DNA of 35,248 nucleotides from a virus: positions 1-35,248 of IMG/VR virus record IMGVR_UViG_3300028024_000120, one strand, 5' to 3'. Positions 23,283-30,199 of this stretch are shown piece by piece (within the stretch, counting starts at the first letter, position 1; each line of letters begins with the position of its first letter). The position numbers were made by a program, and so were the translations under genes. The notes under the pieces are model-generated. The model was not told the origin of the DNA and searched no databases. It saw nothing but the letters and a program-made list of their open reading frames with translations.

Positions 23283-23651
23283 TCAATCGATGACGACGAT
23301 GACGGCGTAGCCGACTGCTTCAAGCCGGCTCTTCCAGCGGGAACCTGAGTTGGCGGTCATGGCTTGCTGCCAGGCGTTGATGTGGGCGGGGACGTCCGGA
23401 TCCCGGCTGTCGGCGTTGGCGAGCGCTTTGACGGCTTTCTCGGCTGCCGCAGTAGCTTTGTCGTAGCCAAAGCCCTCAACCGAGCCTTTAGCCATCGGCG
23501 CGCCCCAGACCTGGGCGAAGCAGGTCATACGGCCCGCGCCGTCCTTCGGGCACTTGAAGACGATACGGCCGACGTAGTTGCCGCCCTGCAGCACGGCGTA
23601 GGCGCTGGCGGTGCGGAAGGATTTGGCGAAGTCTTCATGAATTGTTGTCAT
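23283..23651 (-). CDS. Hypothetical phage protein
   Basis: 122 residues with GGAGAA upstream. SAYAVLQGGNYVGRIVFKCP, DGAGRMTCFAQVWGAPMAKG and GYDKATAAAEKAVKALANAD suggest a small alpha/beta protein; the last quoted segment is like repeat-strand/helix proteins of phages. A CGTTTGG motif (23662-23668) lies at the start of its leader. Confidence 0.6.
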   Translation of the reverse strand: MTTIHEDFAKSFRTASAYAVLQGGNYVGRIVFKCPKDGAGRMTCFAQVWGAPMAKGSVEGFGYDKATAAAEKAVKALANADSRDPDVPAHINAWQQAMTANSGSRWKSRLEAVGYAVIVVID

Positions 23652-23695
23652 TTCAAATTCTCCAAACGAAACAGTGCAGGCAAGCGAAAGAGCAG

Positions 23696-23902
23696 TTAGG
23701 GGAGACGCATGCGCTCCGGATAATCCAGGCGAAGTCTTGCCGCGTTATCAATCGCCTTTGCGGCCAGGCTCCAGGACCGGCGACCCAGGGGTGATTTTCG
23801 CGCGGCCGCAGCGGTGTCCAGGGCGATGACGTGGCATGACCTGGTGGCGTTACCGGTATGATCTCGTCGCTGCATGCGCAGATGGAATTTGGATGGGGTC
23901 AT
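23696..23902 (-). CDS. Small basic hypothetical protein
   Basis: 68 residues from the ATG at 23900-23902, with AAGGAAAC upstream. Strongly basic: KFHLRMQRRDHTGNATRSCH, RKSPLGRRSWSLAAKAIDNA, ARLRLDYPERMR. Possibly nucleic-acid-binding. Its promoter faces the small terminase gene. Confidence 0.5.
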   Translation of the reverse strand: MTPSKFHLRMQRRDHTGNATRSCHVIALDTAAAARKSPLGRRSWSLAAKAIDNAARLRLDYPERMRLP

Positions 23903-23944
23903 GGCTTTGTTTCCTTGGTCGATTACTGTATGTTTGTTGAGATC

Positions 23945-23974
23945 ATTATCTAACCAAACGCACCAAATAGTCAA
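23945..23974 (-). promoter_or_regulatory. Promoter with TTTGGTGCGTTTGGT operator
   Basis: On the minus strand TTGACT (23969-23974) and GATAAT (23945-23950) are 18 bp apart, or AGATAA with 17 bp. The spacer is two direct half-sites, ATTTGGTGC and GTTTGGTTA, the same layout as the primase promoter. Very good match to a sigma70-type promoter. Confidence 0.65.
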
Positions 23975-23988
23975 TAGGTGATTTTACA

Positions 23989-24489
23989 TTGAGCGAAGAA
24001 AAATCTCTTTCCGAGCAAGAAAGACACTTTGTGGCTGGGCTGGTCGCTGGTTTGCCGATTCAGCGGGCTGGTGAGGAAGCTGGTTATACTATGCATAAAG
24101 CGTACCGGCTCGCACAAAAGCCTATTATTGAGACTGAGCTGGCCCGGCAATTGCATCGCCGGCTCATCATGGACTGCGCGCCCGCGGCGCTGGAACTTCT
24201 GAAAAAGACGGTAGATCATGGGGTTAGGCAGGTCGATGCCGGCAAGGAGCCAAGCCGCGTACACATCGATGCCGCCAAGACGCTGCTAGATCGTACGGGC
24301 CTGGTGGCGCAGCAGGGCGGAAGATCTGGAGAAGAGAAGAGCCTGGGCGAGATGACCGGCGACGAGCTCCGGGCCCGCTTCGACAGCATGCAACGCGAGC
24401 TTGCAAACCGTGCGACGACGGTCATTGAGGGGGATAGCGCGCCAGTTGACGCGCCAACAGATCAGCAAGTCATTGATATACTGGGATAG
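23989..24489 (+). CDS. Terminase small subunit
   Basis: 166 residues with a TTG start at 23989 and AGGTG 7-8 nt upstream. LSEQERHFVAGLVAGLPIQR, AGEEAGYTMHKAYRLAQKP is the small-terminase helix-turn-helix; a central helical part (CAPAALELLKKTVDHGVRQV, VHIDAAKTLLDRTGLVAQ) would form the oligomeric ring, and an acidic tail could contact the large subunit. It recognises phage DNA for packaging. The large subunit is almost 6 kb downstream rather than adjacent, with the RtcB module and tail fibre gene between. Confidence 0.83.
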   Translation: MSEEKSLSEQERHFVAGLVAGLPIQRAGEEAGYTMHKAYRLAQKPIIETELARQLHRRLIMDCAPAALELLKKTVDHGVRQVDAGKEPSRVHIDAAKTLLDRTGLVAQQGGRSGEEKSLGEMTGDELRARFDSMQRELANRATTVIEGDSAPVDAPTDQQVIDILG

Positions 24490-24545
24490 TCTTAGTATCC
24501 AGGCTACTTCAAGCTTAGGTATTGCAACGTTATAACATTCGACCT

Positions 24546-24701
24546 TTACCCCTCCGGGGTCACTTCGCCGCACCAGTGAGTCGGTGCTAGCCCACCTCTG
24601 CTAAATTTCGATCCGCCAAAGTGTTCGATTGGATAAAGCCTATTGACAACATACGAACCATTCGCTATTTCTCTAAACAGACGATTGGTTCCCCTAGCCA
24701 T
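24546..24701 (-). CDS. Possible 51-residue protein
   Basis: ATG at 24699-24701 with GGGGAAG upstream. MARGTNRLFREIANGSYVVN then RLYPIEHFGGSKFSRGGLAP reads like real protein. It would be convergent with the small terminase gene. No family is recognised and no promoter is clear, so this is uncertain. Confidence 0.3.
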   Translation of the reverse strand: MARGTNRLFREIANGSYVVNRLYPIEHFGGSKFSRGGLAPTHWCGEVTPEG

Positions 24702-24740
24702 CGTCTTCCCCGTCGGGAGTGATCCCGGCAAAAAGCAAAC

Positions 24741-24792
24741 TGGCGCCGGCTCCCGTCGAGCCCCCACACGAAAGAGTCGGCGCCAACTTTTT
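24741..24792. terminator. Probable bidirectional terminator
   Basis: TGGCGCCG (24741-24748) pairs with CGGCGCCA (24778-24785). TTTTT follows on the plus strand (24788-24792) and AAAAA precedes at 24730-24734, giving a T-run on the minus strand too. The loop is long (29 nt) but can pair inside. It would separate the terminase gene from the RtcB unit. Confidence 0.45.
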
Positions 24793-24798
24793 AGACTG

Positions 24799-24952
24799 AC
24801 CGCCTTTGCGGTGAACACTGCCTAACGGAGACGTGTCTCTGGTGGCGCCTCCGCCTTGGGCGGACAATGGCAGTGTTCTCCGCAGCGGCGAGGTGACCAA
24901 GCTTTAGCGCCCGTGGCGCGCGGTGCCGACCCGCGCTGTCGTCTTGCAAGAC
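24799..24952 (+). ncRNA. Structured leader or small RNA upstream of the RtcB module
   Basis: Hairpins follow one another without protein coding between: ACCGC/GCGGT (24799-24812), then a three-way junction closed by GAACACTGCC (24813-24822) with GGCAGTGTTC (24869-24878). Inside are GGAGA/TCTCT (24827-24840, loop CGTG) and TCCGCC/GGCGGA (24850-24864, loop TTG). GCGCC/GGCGC (24907-24919) and the palindrome GTCTTGCAAGAC (24941-24952) follow. This order of perfect stems is well beyond chance in intergenic DNA. I do not recognise a known RNA family. It may be the leader of the rtcB transcript or a separate RNA. Confidence 0.5.
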
Positions 24953-24985
24953 TCGTTCGGCGCCGCGGCAATCTGGAGGTATCGG

Positions 24986-25051
24986 ATGCTCTTCGTGTGT
25001 TGGTTGTCCGTCCTGTTGATTGGCGTCGTCGTGCTGGAGCTGGTCAAGTGA
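24986..25051 (+). CDS. 21-residue hydrophobic peptide coupled to the HigA-like gene
   Basis: ATG at 24986 with GGAGG 8 nt upstream. Product MLFVCWLSVLLIGVVVLELV-K, one membrane span. Its TGA overlaps the next ATG (TGATG), so ribosomes ending here can start the HigA-like gene. It may be a small toxin-like peptide or a leader; the sequence alone does not decide. Confidence 0.5.
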   Translation: MLFVCWLSVLLIGVVVLELVK

Positions 25052-25296
25052 TGCAAACCGCTCGAAAGCCCGTATCGGTGGGCGAAATGCTCAAAGAGGA
25101 ATTCGGCGTCACGCAGCAAGACCTCGCTGCGCGGGCCGGGGGGATACCGTCCGTGGCCGCTGGTGTGATGGGCGGCGAACGCCCGATCGATCAGACGATG
25201 GCCGAGGATTTGGCGCTTCTGTGCGGCAACAGCGTTCATTTCTGGCTGAACTGCCAGGAGCGGACCGAGCAGTGGGTGAGGAAACAATGCTTGTAA
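25051..25296 (+). CDS. HigA-like XRE-family regulator
   Basis: 81 residues: RKPVSVGEMLKEEFGVTQQD, LAARAGGIPSVAAGVMGGER and LCGNSVHFWLNCQERTEQW. This is the HigA/VapI antitoxin layout: helix-turn-helix followed by the FWLN-x-Q signature. No HigB-type toxin is next to it; the upstream partner is a hydrophobic peptide and the downstream one RtcB. The 3' part (25155-25265) is copied exactly at 26551-26661. The stop overlaps the rtcB start by 10 bp. Confidence 0.75.
   Translation: MQTARKPVSVGEMLKEEFGVTQQDLAARAGGIPSVAAGVMGGERPIDQTMAEDLALLCGNSVHFWLNCQERTEQWVRKQCL
25155..25265 (+). repeat. 111-bp direct repeat, copy 1 (inside the HigA-like gene)
   Basis: Identical base for base to 26551-26661. This is the in-context copy, since it forms part of the intact HigA-like frame. 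Confidence 0.95.
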
Positions 25297-26504
25297 TTCA
25301 GGACGCTTCCGATCGGCAGATGTCGCCGATCAAAATGTGGACGGATGGGGTGCCTATCGAAGAGGCAGCCATGAAGCAGCTGATCAATGTGGCCTCACTG
25401 CCGTTCATCCACAAGCACGTGGCTGTAATGCCGGATGTCCATTGGGGCATGGGCGCGACCGTCGGGTCAGTCATCCCGACCACTGGCGCCATTATTCCGG
25501 CCGCCGTCGGCGTTGATATCGGTTGCGGCATGATGGCCGCTCGGCTCAAGCTCAGGGCCTCCGATTTGCCCGACGATCTATCGGCGATCCGTTCCGCGAT
25601 CGAGGCGGCCGTGCCGCACGGGCGCACGAACAACGGTCGCGAGAACGATCGAGGTGCCTGGGGTGAGGCGCAGGAGATGCGCCCGGACCTGTCCGGTGCG
25701 CTTCGCGATATCATCGCCAAGCATCCAAAGCTCGAACGCGCCGCAGCCCGGGCGCCGCATCATCTCGGCTCGCTCGGTACCGGCAACCATTTCATTGAGC
25801 TCTGCCTCGACGAGAACGACGACGTCTGGGTCATGCTGCACTCGGGTTCGCGCGGGATCGGCAACGCGATCGGGCAGTACTTCATCGAACTGGCCAAGCA
25901 GGACATGCGGAAGTGGTTCATCAATCTGCCGGACGAGGACCTGGCCTACCTCCCGGAGGGGACTGACCACTTCGACGACTACTACATGGCCCTCAACTTC
26001 GCCCAACGGTTCGCGATGGTGAACCGCGAGCGGATGATGACGTCGGTCTTTGACGTTCTCCGAAAATTCCTCCCCAACCAGGGCCTTCAGGCCGACCAGC
26101 ACGCGGTCAACTGCCACCACAACTACGTTGCCAAGGAATATCACATGGGCAAGAGCGTGTGGCTGACCCGGAAGGGTGCGGTCGCCGCTTATGAAGGCGG
26201 GCTTGGCATCATCCCGGGATCGATGGGCGCCAAGTCGTTCATCGTGCGCGGCAAAGGCAATCCCGAGAGCTTTTGCAGTTGCAGCCACGGCGCCGGCCGG
26301 GCGATGTCGCGTGCTGAAGCGAAACGCCGGTTCACGCTAGACGACCACATCGCGGCGACGGCAGCGGTCGAATGCCGGAAGGATGCCGAGGTCATCGACG
26401 AAACACCGATGGCGTACAAATCGATCGACGACGTGATGGCAGCCCAGTCCGACTTGGTTGAAATCGTCCACACGCTCAAGCAGGTGGTTTGCGTCAAAGG
26501 ATAA
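25287..26504 (+). CDS. rtcB: RtcB RNA-splicing ligase
   Basis: 405 residues, the length of E. coli-type RtcB. It joins RNA 2',3'-cyclic phosphate (or 3'-phosphate) ends to 5'-OH ends using GTP and Mn2+. Ligands are visible: D77 and C80 (GVDIGCGM), H167 (GTGNHFIEL), H184 (MLHSGSRGIG), H276 (VNCHHNYV), and the guanylylated H333 (CSCSHGAGR). The start at 25287 follows GAGGAAAC. In phages RtcB is thought to repair tRNAs cut by host ribonucleases. Here a tRNA-Pro gene, now broken, begins at the base after the stop codon. All key residues are present, so the enzyme should be active. Confidence 0.93.
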   Translation: MLVIQDASDRQMSPIKMWTDGVPIEEAAMKQLINVASLPFIHKHVAVMPDVHWGMGATVGSVIPTTGAIIPAAVGVDIGCGMMAARLKLRASDLPDDLSAIRSAIEAAVPHGRTNNGRENDRGAWGEAQEMRPDLSGALRDIIAKHPKLERAAARAPHHLGSLGTGNHFIELCLDENDDVWVMLHSGSRGIGNAIGQYFIELAKQDMRKWFINLPDEDLAYLPEGTDHFDDYYMALNFAQRFAMVNRERMMTSVFDVLRKFLPNQGLQADQHAVNCHHNYVAKEYHMGKSVWLTRKGAVAAYEGGLGIIPGSMGAKSFIVRGKGNPESFCSCSHGAGRAMSRAEAKRRFTLDDHIAATAAVECRKDAEVIDETPMAYKSIDDVMAAQSDLVEIVHTLKQVVCVKG

Positions 26505-26560
26505 CTGGGTGTAGCTCAGCCCGGCTAGAGTGCCGCACTTGGAATGCGGAGGCCGCTGGT
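26505..26560 (+). pseudogene. tRNA-Pro(UGG), 5' portion joined to a copy of the HigA-like gene
   Basis: Starting at the base after the rtcB stop: acceptor CTGGGTG (26505-26511), TA, D-arm GCTC-AGCCCGGCTA-GAGT (26514-26531), G, anticodon arm CCGCA-CTTGGAA-TGCGG (26533-26549) with anticodon TGG (26540-26542), variable loop AGGCC and T-stem GCTGG (26555-26559). The normal TTCGAAT loop, T-stem 3' side, CACCCAG acceptor strand and CCA are absent. From 26551 the sequence is instead an exact repeat of 25155-25265. The break lies in a roughly 10-bp stretch that fits both. A tRNA-like fold may remain, since GGGTG can pair with CGCCC at 26576-26580. Confidence 0.8.
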
Positions 26561-26661
26561 GTGATGGGCGGCGAACGCCCGATCGATCAGACGATGGCCG
26601 AGGATTTGGCGCTTCTGTGCGGCAACAGCGTTCATTTCTGGCTGAACTGCCAGGAGCGGAC
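26551..26661 (+). repeat. 111-bp direct repeat, copy 2 (fused to tRNA-Pro)
   Basis: Exact copy of 25155-25265, offset 1,396 bp. It would encode the C-terminal part of the HigA-like protein but has lost the helix-turn-helix start. After 26661 the sequences diverge at once. It contains the hairpin GGGCG-gcgaa-CGCCC (26566-26580). Confidence 0.95.
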
Positions 26662-26679
26662 TGATGGATGGTGCGTGTG

Positions 26680-26922
26680 ATGGAGGAAACGGTATACTGG
26701 CTGGGCGAGCCGATCGAAAAAGTGCTGCGCAAACCTCGGAAAGCTGAATGGGTCAAGAGACAGCGCGTCATAGACCTCATGGTCCCCTTGGTGCAGCACA
26801 TGCTTACCCCGCCGCAGATCGACGTGGATTCGCTAGTGCGAGCGCATCTCGACATCTGTTACCCGGATTGGCGGTTCGATTTTGCCGCCGAAGATCGTTG
26901 GAAAGATGATGGAGGTCGGTAG
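26680..26922 (+). CDS. Hypothetical phage protein
   Basis: 80 residues from the ATG at 26680; another in-frame ATG is at 26668. MEETVYWLGEPIEKVLRKPR, KRQRVIDLMVPLVQHMLTPP and HLDICYPDWRFDFAAEDRWK look like a small folded helical protein. No family is recognised. It lies just after the repeat junction, so its original upstream signals may have been replaced; only a weak ribosome site is visible. Confidence 0.55.
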   Translation: MEETVYWLGEPIEKVLRKPRKAEWVKRQRVIDLMVPLVQHMLTPPQIDVDSLVRAHLDICYPDWRFDFAAEDRWKDDGGR

Positions 26923-27147
26923 AGTTCAGCAGCGGCGTGGAAGGACACGCGGTCGCTAGGCGAAAGCCGGTAGTTGGACGTGAAGAGCCGGGGTAGCAAA
27001 CCACTCATGCCGCGAGGCAGGCCCGCCCGGTGTCCTTCAGTGGAATAAGCGCCAACGCCGTGTCAGAAGGGCTGGCACAAACAGGTGTTGAAACCTGTCT
27101 GCTGAAAAGAGAAACCCCGGATCGCCGCAAAGCGCTCCGGGGTTTTT
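26923..27147 (+). ncRNA. Structured non-coding transcript with GNRA hairpins and terminator
   Basis: No credible plus-strand gene lies here. Nested long-range helices can form: CGGCGTGG (26933-26940) with CC-A-ACGCCG (27052-27060, one bulge), and GAAGGACAC (26940-26948) with GTGTCCTTC (27030-27038). Enclosed are GGC-GAAA-GCC (26959-26968) and TGCC-GCGA-GGCA (27008-27019), both GNRA tetraloops. ACAGGT/ACCTGT (27081-27098) follows and then a strong terminator. This is the shape of a folded RNA. I could not match it to RNase P, tmRNA, group I/II introns or a self-cleaving ribozyme. Confidence 0.5.
27112..27147 (+). terminator. Strong intrinsic terminator
   Basis: AAACCCCGGA (27112-27121) pairs with TCCGGGGTTT (27136-27145), 14-nt loop, and the T-run ends at 27147. 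It ends the RtcB unit and the RNA before the tail fibre gene. Confidence 0.85.
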
Positions 27148-27204
27148 AGTTATAGGAGGAAACACCGGGCATTGCACCCAGCCCCATGATGATAATGGGG
27201 AATA

Positions 27205-27233
27205 TTGTGAATTTCAATAGTTCCTGATACGAT
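27205..27233 (+). promoter_or_regulatory. Possible promoter of the tail fibre gene
   Basis: TTGTGA (27205-27210), 17 bp, TACGAT (27228-27233), between the terminator and the ATG at 27264. A small hairpin CCCCAT/ATGGGG (27182-27200) lies upstream. The rest of 27148-27263 shows nothing else. Confidence 0.4.
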
Positions 27234-27263
27234 ACAAACTTCGTTCAACGGAGCAGGAGCTAG

Positions 27264-29450
27264 ATGGCGCAGCCACCGGTCTATACGCGGCAGTATAATT
27301 TCACGGATTTCCAAACGGTTAATCCGACCACACCGCTGCCCGCCAACCAGGTGGACATCGAGTATAACGCCATCAAAACGACGTTGGACGCGACGCTTTT
27401 CAATCTCGGGCTGATCCAGCGCGACGACGGCCGGCTCGGAAATCAGAGCGTGGCCAAGGAGTCTTTGAGCGAGGAAGTGCTGGCGCTGATCGGCGGTGTC
27501 GGCAATCCCCGCGGCAACTGGGCGACCGCGACGGCGTATGCCGTGCTCGATCTCGTCAACAACAGCGGCAACAGCTATCTTTGCGCCGTAGCGCATACTT
27601 CCGGCGGTAGTTTCGCGACGGACCTGGCGGCCGGCAAGTGGGTTATTTTTTCTTCCGGCGCCGGCTCGGTCCGCGCCGACGGTACGACCGTAGTCACCGC
27701 AGACATCACGCTCAGCGGTCACAAGCTTATCGGCGTGGCCAACGGGACGACGCGGACAGATGCGGCAACTGTCGGCCAATTACAGGACGGTAACGCCATT
27801 TGGGCGGGCTCCGCAGGCGGTACCGCTAACGCGATTACCCTGACCGTCTCGCCGGCTATCACCACTCTTACCGAAGGTCTGACGGTCATTTTCGCGGCTT
27901 CCGCGACGAATACTGACGCAGCGACTCTCGCGGTCGATGGTACGGCGGCGACGGCAGTAAAATACGGCGGTGACGTGTTGATCGGCGGCGAAATCGTGTC
28001 GCCGCGACTATACCGCGCAACATATCGCTCGCTGGCGTGGGAGATTCAGCCATATAAGCCCGGATTGTTTGGCGATCAGACCTCGACGTCGATTAACGGG
28101 GGCGCAGCCGCCGGACCGATCTGGACGCTGAATCGTAAGAGCCCGACGCCTGCGGCCAACGACATTCTCGGACAGTTCTTGGTCAAAGGCACCTCTGTTG
28201 GAGTCGGCATTGCTTCCATAACGCGAGTTGGCACGCTCGCGACCCTGACGACTTCCGTTTCTCACGGTCTCACTACGGGCGACCAGGTCACGCTCATTGG
28301 CCAAACACCGGCGGGCTATGGGGGTACCTACGCGGTTACCGTGACCGGCGCGAATATCTTCACCTACACTATGGCTGCCGATCCTGGCGGGTCCGCGTCG
28401 TTGGTCGGCACATACACGGTGCTTGGTCGCAACTACGGCAAGATCACGACGAAAATCGTCGACGCGACATCCGCCACGGAAGACAGCACTGTGGCGCTCG
28501 GAACGTTAGTGGGCGGCGTCGAGACAGATGGCCTGGTCGTCGGGCAGGGCGTGCAGATCGGGGCCCCGAGCGGCGGGGATAAAGGTGTTGGCACGCTCAA
28601 TCTTCCCGGTCCGATATACCTAAACGGCAGTCAATTGCTGCCGGGTTCCGTTCCGGTCCGGCAAACCGTGATGTCCGGTCCGGTCGACACGAACGGATTT
28701 TCCGCGTTCGGCGGTTCGACGGGTTCGGCGACGGTGACGGCTAGCGGTACGCTGCTGGTGACCGCGGCGAACGGATTTGACGTCACCGGGCAGGTGAACC
28801 GGATCGGGCTTATCAGCAATCCGGCGTGGTCAAGTCTGTCGACCAACGGCACGATGTATCTCTATTTGGACATCGCTGCCGATGGCACGTGTACGCCCGG
28901 TGCCGGGACGCTTGCCCCGACCTACCGTAACGGCGGCGCCGATGTCACCACCAACGGGCAGTTTACATTCAACATTGGCGAGATGGTCGGCAAGGTCGGT
29001 AACGGCTCTGCGGCTGTGCAGACGTACCGCGTCTATGTCGGGCAGGTGACGGTCGCTTCGAACGTTGTGAGTGCCATCAATTGGTACGCGCTGAACGGCA
29101 GATATCGTTCGGCGACGATTGCGGCGCTGACTGCGGCGGCTACGACGACAAGCTTTACTCACAACCTTGGCATCTCTATGGACGTGAAGCTCGCCGTCTA
29201 TATGCGCTGCATCGTGAACGACGCCAACTGGCTGGTCGGGCACGTGACGGTTCCGAGCATCAATACCGGCACGAACATTGTTACGACTGCAGTGCCTTAT
29301 CTCTTTGACACGGTGTCCGGGGGCTTCATTTCCGGCGCCACAAGCACGGGGTGGAATGTCGCCAACCGCACGACTGGCGCGATCACAAGCCCGACTGCCG
29401 CGAGCTGGCAATGGTGGGTAACGATGATTCGCGATTGGGGCGGCAGTTGA
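27264..29450 (+). CDS. Phage tail fibre / receptor-binding protein
   Basis: 728 residues, start supported by AGGAG 4-5 nt upstream. The N-terminus (MAQPPVYTRQYNFTDFQTVN, PANQVDIEYNAIKTTLDATL) is a common particle-anchoring segment of tail fibres in alphaproteobacterial phages. GNPRGNWATATAYAVLDLVN-N is like a small carbohydrate-binding module, and TADITLSGHKLIGVANGTTR like the trimeric shaft segments of fibres. The C-terminal two thirds are Ala/Gly/Thr/Ser/Val-rich beta structure, with a small Ig-like segment (SHGLTTGDQVTLIG). It should decide host binding. Confidence 0.82.
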   Translation: MAQPPVYTRQYNFTDFQTVNPTTPLPANQVDIEYNAIKTTLDATLFNLGLIQRDDGRLGNQSVAKESLSEEVLALIGGVGNPRGNWATATAYAVLDLVNNSGNSYLCAVAHTSGGSFATDLAAGKWVIFSSGAGSVRADGTTVVTADITLSGHKLIGVANGTTRTDAATVGQLQDGNAIWAGSAGGTANAITLTVSPAITTLTEGLTVIFAASATNTDAATLAVDGTAATAVKYGGDVLIGGEIVSPRLYRATYRSLAWEIQPYKPGLFGDQTSTSINGGAAAGPIWTLNRKSPTPAANDILGQFLVKGTSVGVGIASITRVGTLATLTTSVSHGLTTGDQVTLIGQTPAGYGGTYAVTVTGANIFTYTMAADPGGSASLVGTYTVLGRNYGKITTKIVDATSATEDSTVALGTLVGGVETDGLVVGQGVQIGAPSGGDKGVGTLNLPGPIYLNGSQLLPGSVPVRQTVMSGPVDTNGFSAFGGSTGSATVTASGTLLVTAANGFDVTGQVNRIGLISNPAWSSLSTNGTMYLYLDIAADGTCTPGAGTLAPTYRNGGADVTTNGQFTFNIGEMVGKVGNGSAAVQTYRVYVGQVTVASNVVSAINWYALNGRYRSATIAALTAAATTTSFTHNLGISMDVKLAVYMRCIVNDANWLVGHVTVPSINTGTNIVTTAVPYLFDTVSGGFISGATSTGWNVANRTTGAITSPTAASWQWWVTMIRDWGGS

Positions 29451-29507
29451 TTTCGACGACGCCCGGCGTTTTCCGGGCGAATGCGTGAAGAGCATGGAGA
29501 TTGCTCT

Positions 29508-29888
29508 ATGGCACTGAGTTCGAAGACGAAGAAGTACCTGATTATCGGTGGCGTGGTCACGGTGGCGCTCGCGCTGCTGGCGACGTGCGCGAAAGCGGCA
29601 ACGACATGCGAATCTCCTGACAAGGTGATTGCAGATATCAAGTTGCAGGCACCGAAAGCCAGTGTGCTGCCGGTGACAAAGGCCGATGGAGTCGAGTTCG
29701 TAAAGTCCATCCTGGTAAAATTGGATGCCAGTAACGACCACGGCGAGGACTTATACCTGCTGTTCTCGCAGGATGGCCACGTCAACGGCTACCTCGTCGG
29801 CTTCTCCAATAGTTGCGTCACCGGCAGCGGTCCGATTCCTGAAGCACTCCGACAGGCGATCGTCCATGCAGTGCAGCCGGGCGCATAA
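29508..29888 (+). CDS. Exported or membrane-anchored hypothetical protein
   Basis: 126 residues from the ATG at 29508 (GGAGA about 8 nt upstream). The start SSKTKKYLIIGGVVTVALAL then LATCAKA is a signal peptide or anchor. The mature part (DKVIADIKLQAPKASVLPVT, DLYLLFSQDGHVNGYLVGFS) is a small alpha/beta domain with two Cys residues, one near each end, which could form a disulfide. Function unknown; in a phage it may act in lysis or superinfection control. TTTTTTT follows the stop (29890-29896). Confidence 0.62.
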   Translation: MALSSKTKKYLIIGGVVTVALALLATCAKAATTCESPDKVIADIKLQAPKASVLPVTKADGVEFVKSILVKLDASNDHGEDLYLLFSQDGHVNGYLVGFSNSCVTGSGPIPEALRQAIVHAVQPGA

Positions 29889-29959
29889 GTTTTTTTGTTG
29901 AAGGGGCCGATCGAAGCTGGCTCGCCCCACGGCGCTGTTGAAGGTGTGGATTATGATCG

Positions 29960-30199
29960 ATGACCGAGTTGGAAATCGAAGCGCTGGTGGAGCGGGCCGC
30001 GAAAGAGGGGGCTCGCCAGGCGCTTGAGCAGATCGGGTTGCATGACGAAGGGGCGGTTAAAGACGTCCTGGAGCTGCGCAGCCTGATCGGTTCCTGGCGT
30101 GAGGTGAAGAAGACGGCGATACAGACTTTCGTTCGCTGGACGACGCTCGGCATCTTGGGTCTTCTGGCTGCTGGCTGGTGGTGGCAGAACCACAAATGA
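29960..30199 (+). CDS. DUF6127 membrane protein (holin-like)
   Basis: 79 residues: a helical cytoplasmic part (ELEIEALVERAAKEGARQAL, EQIGLHDEGAVKDVLELRSL) followed by one membrane span (TLGILGLLAAGWWWQ). This matches DUF6127, a phage family usually near terminase genes. A holin or packaging-associated role is possible. The stop overlaps the terminase start (ATGA). Confidence 0.78.
   Translation: MTELEIEALVERAAKEGARQALEQIGLHDEGAVKDVLELRSLIGSWREVKKTAIQTFVRWTTLGILGLLAAGWWWQNHK

Noticed and set aside
26505-26580. Complete, ordinary tRNA-Pro gene
   Set aside because: The T-loop, 3' T-stem, 3' acceptor strand and CCA are not present; the sequence switches to a copy of the HigA-like gene.
26923-27147. 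Self-cleaving ribozyme, RNase P RNA or group I/II intron
   Set aside because: The conserved cores I know for these were not found by eye; only general fold features (GNRA loops, long helices) are seen.
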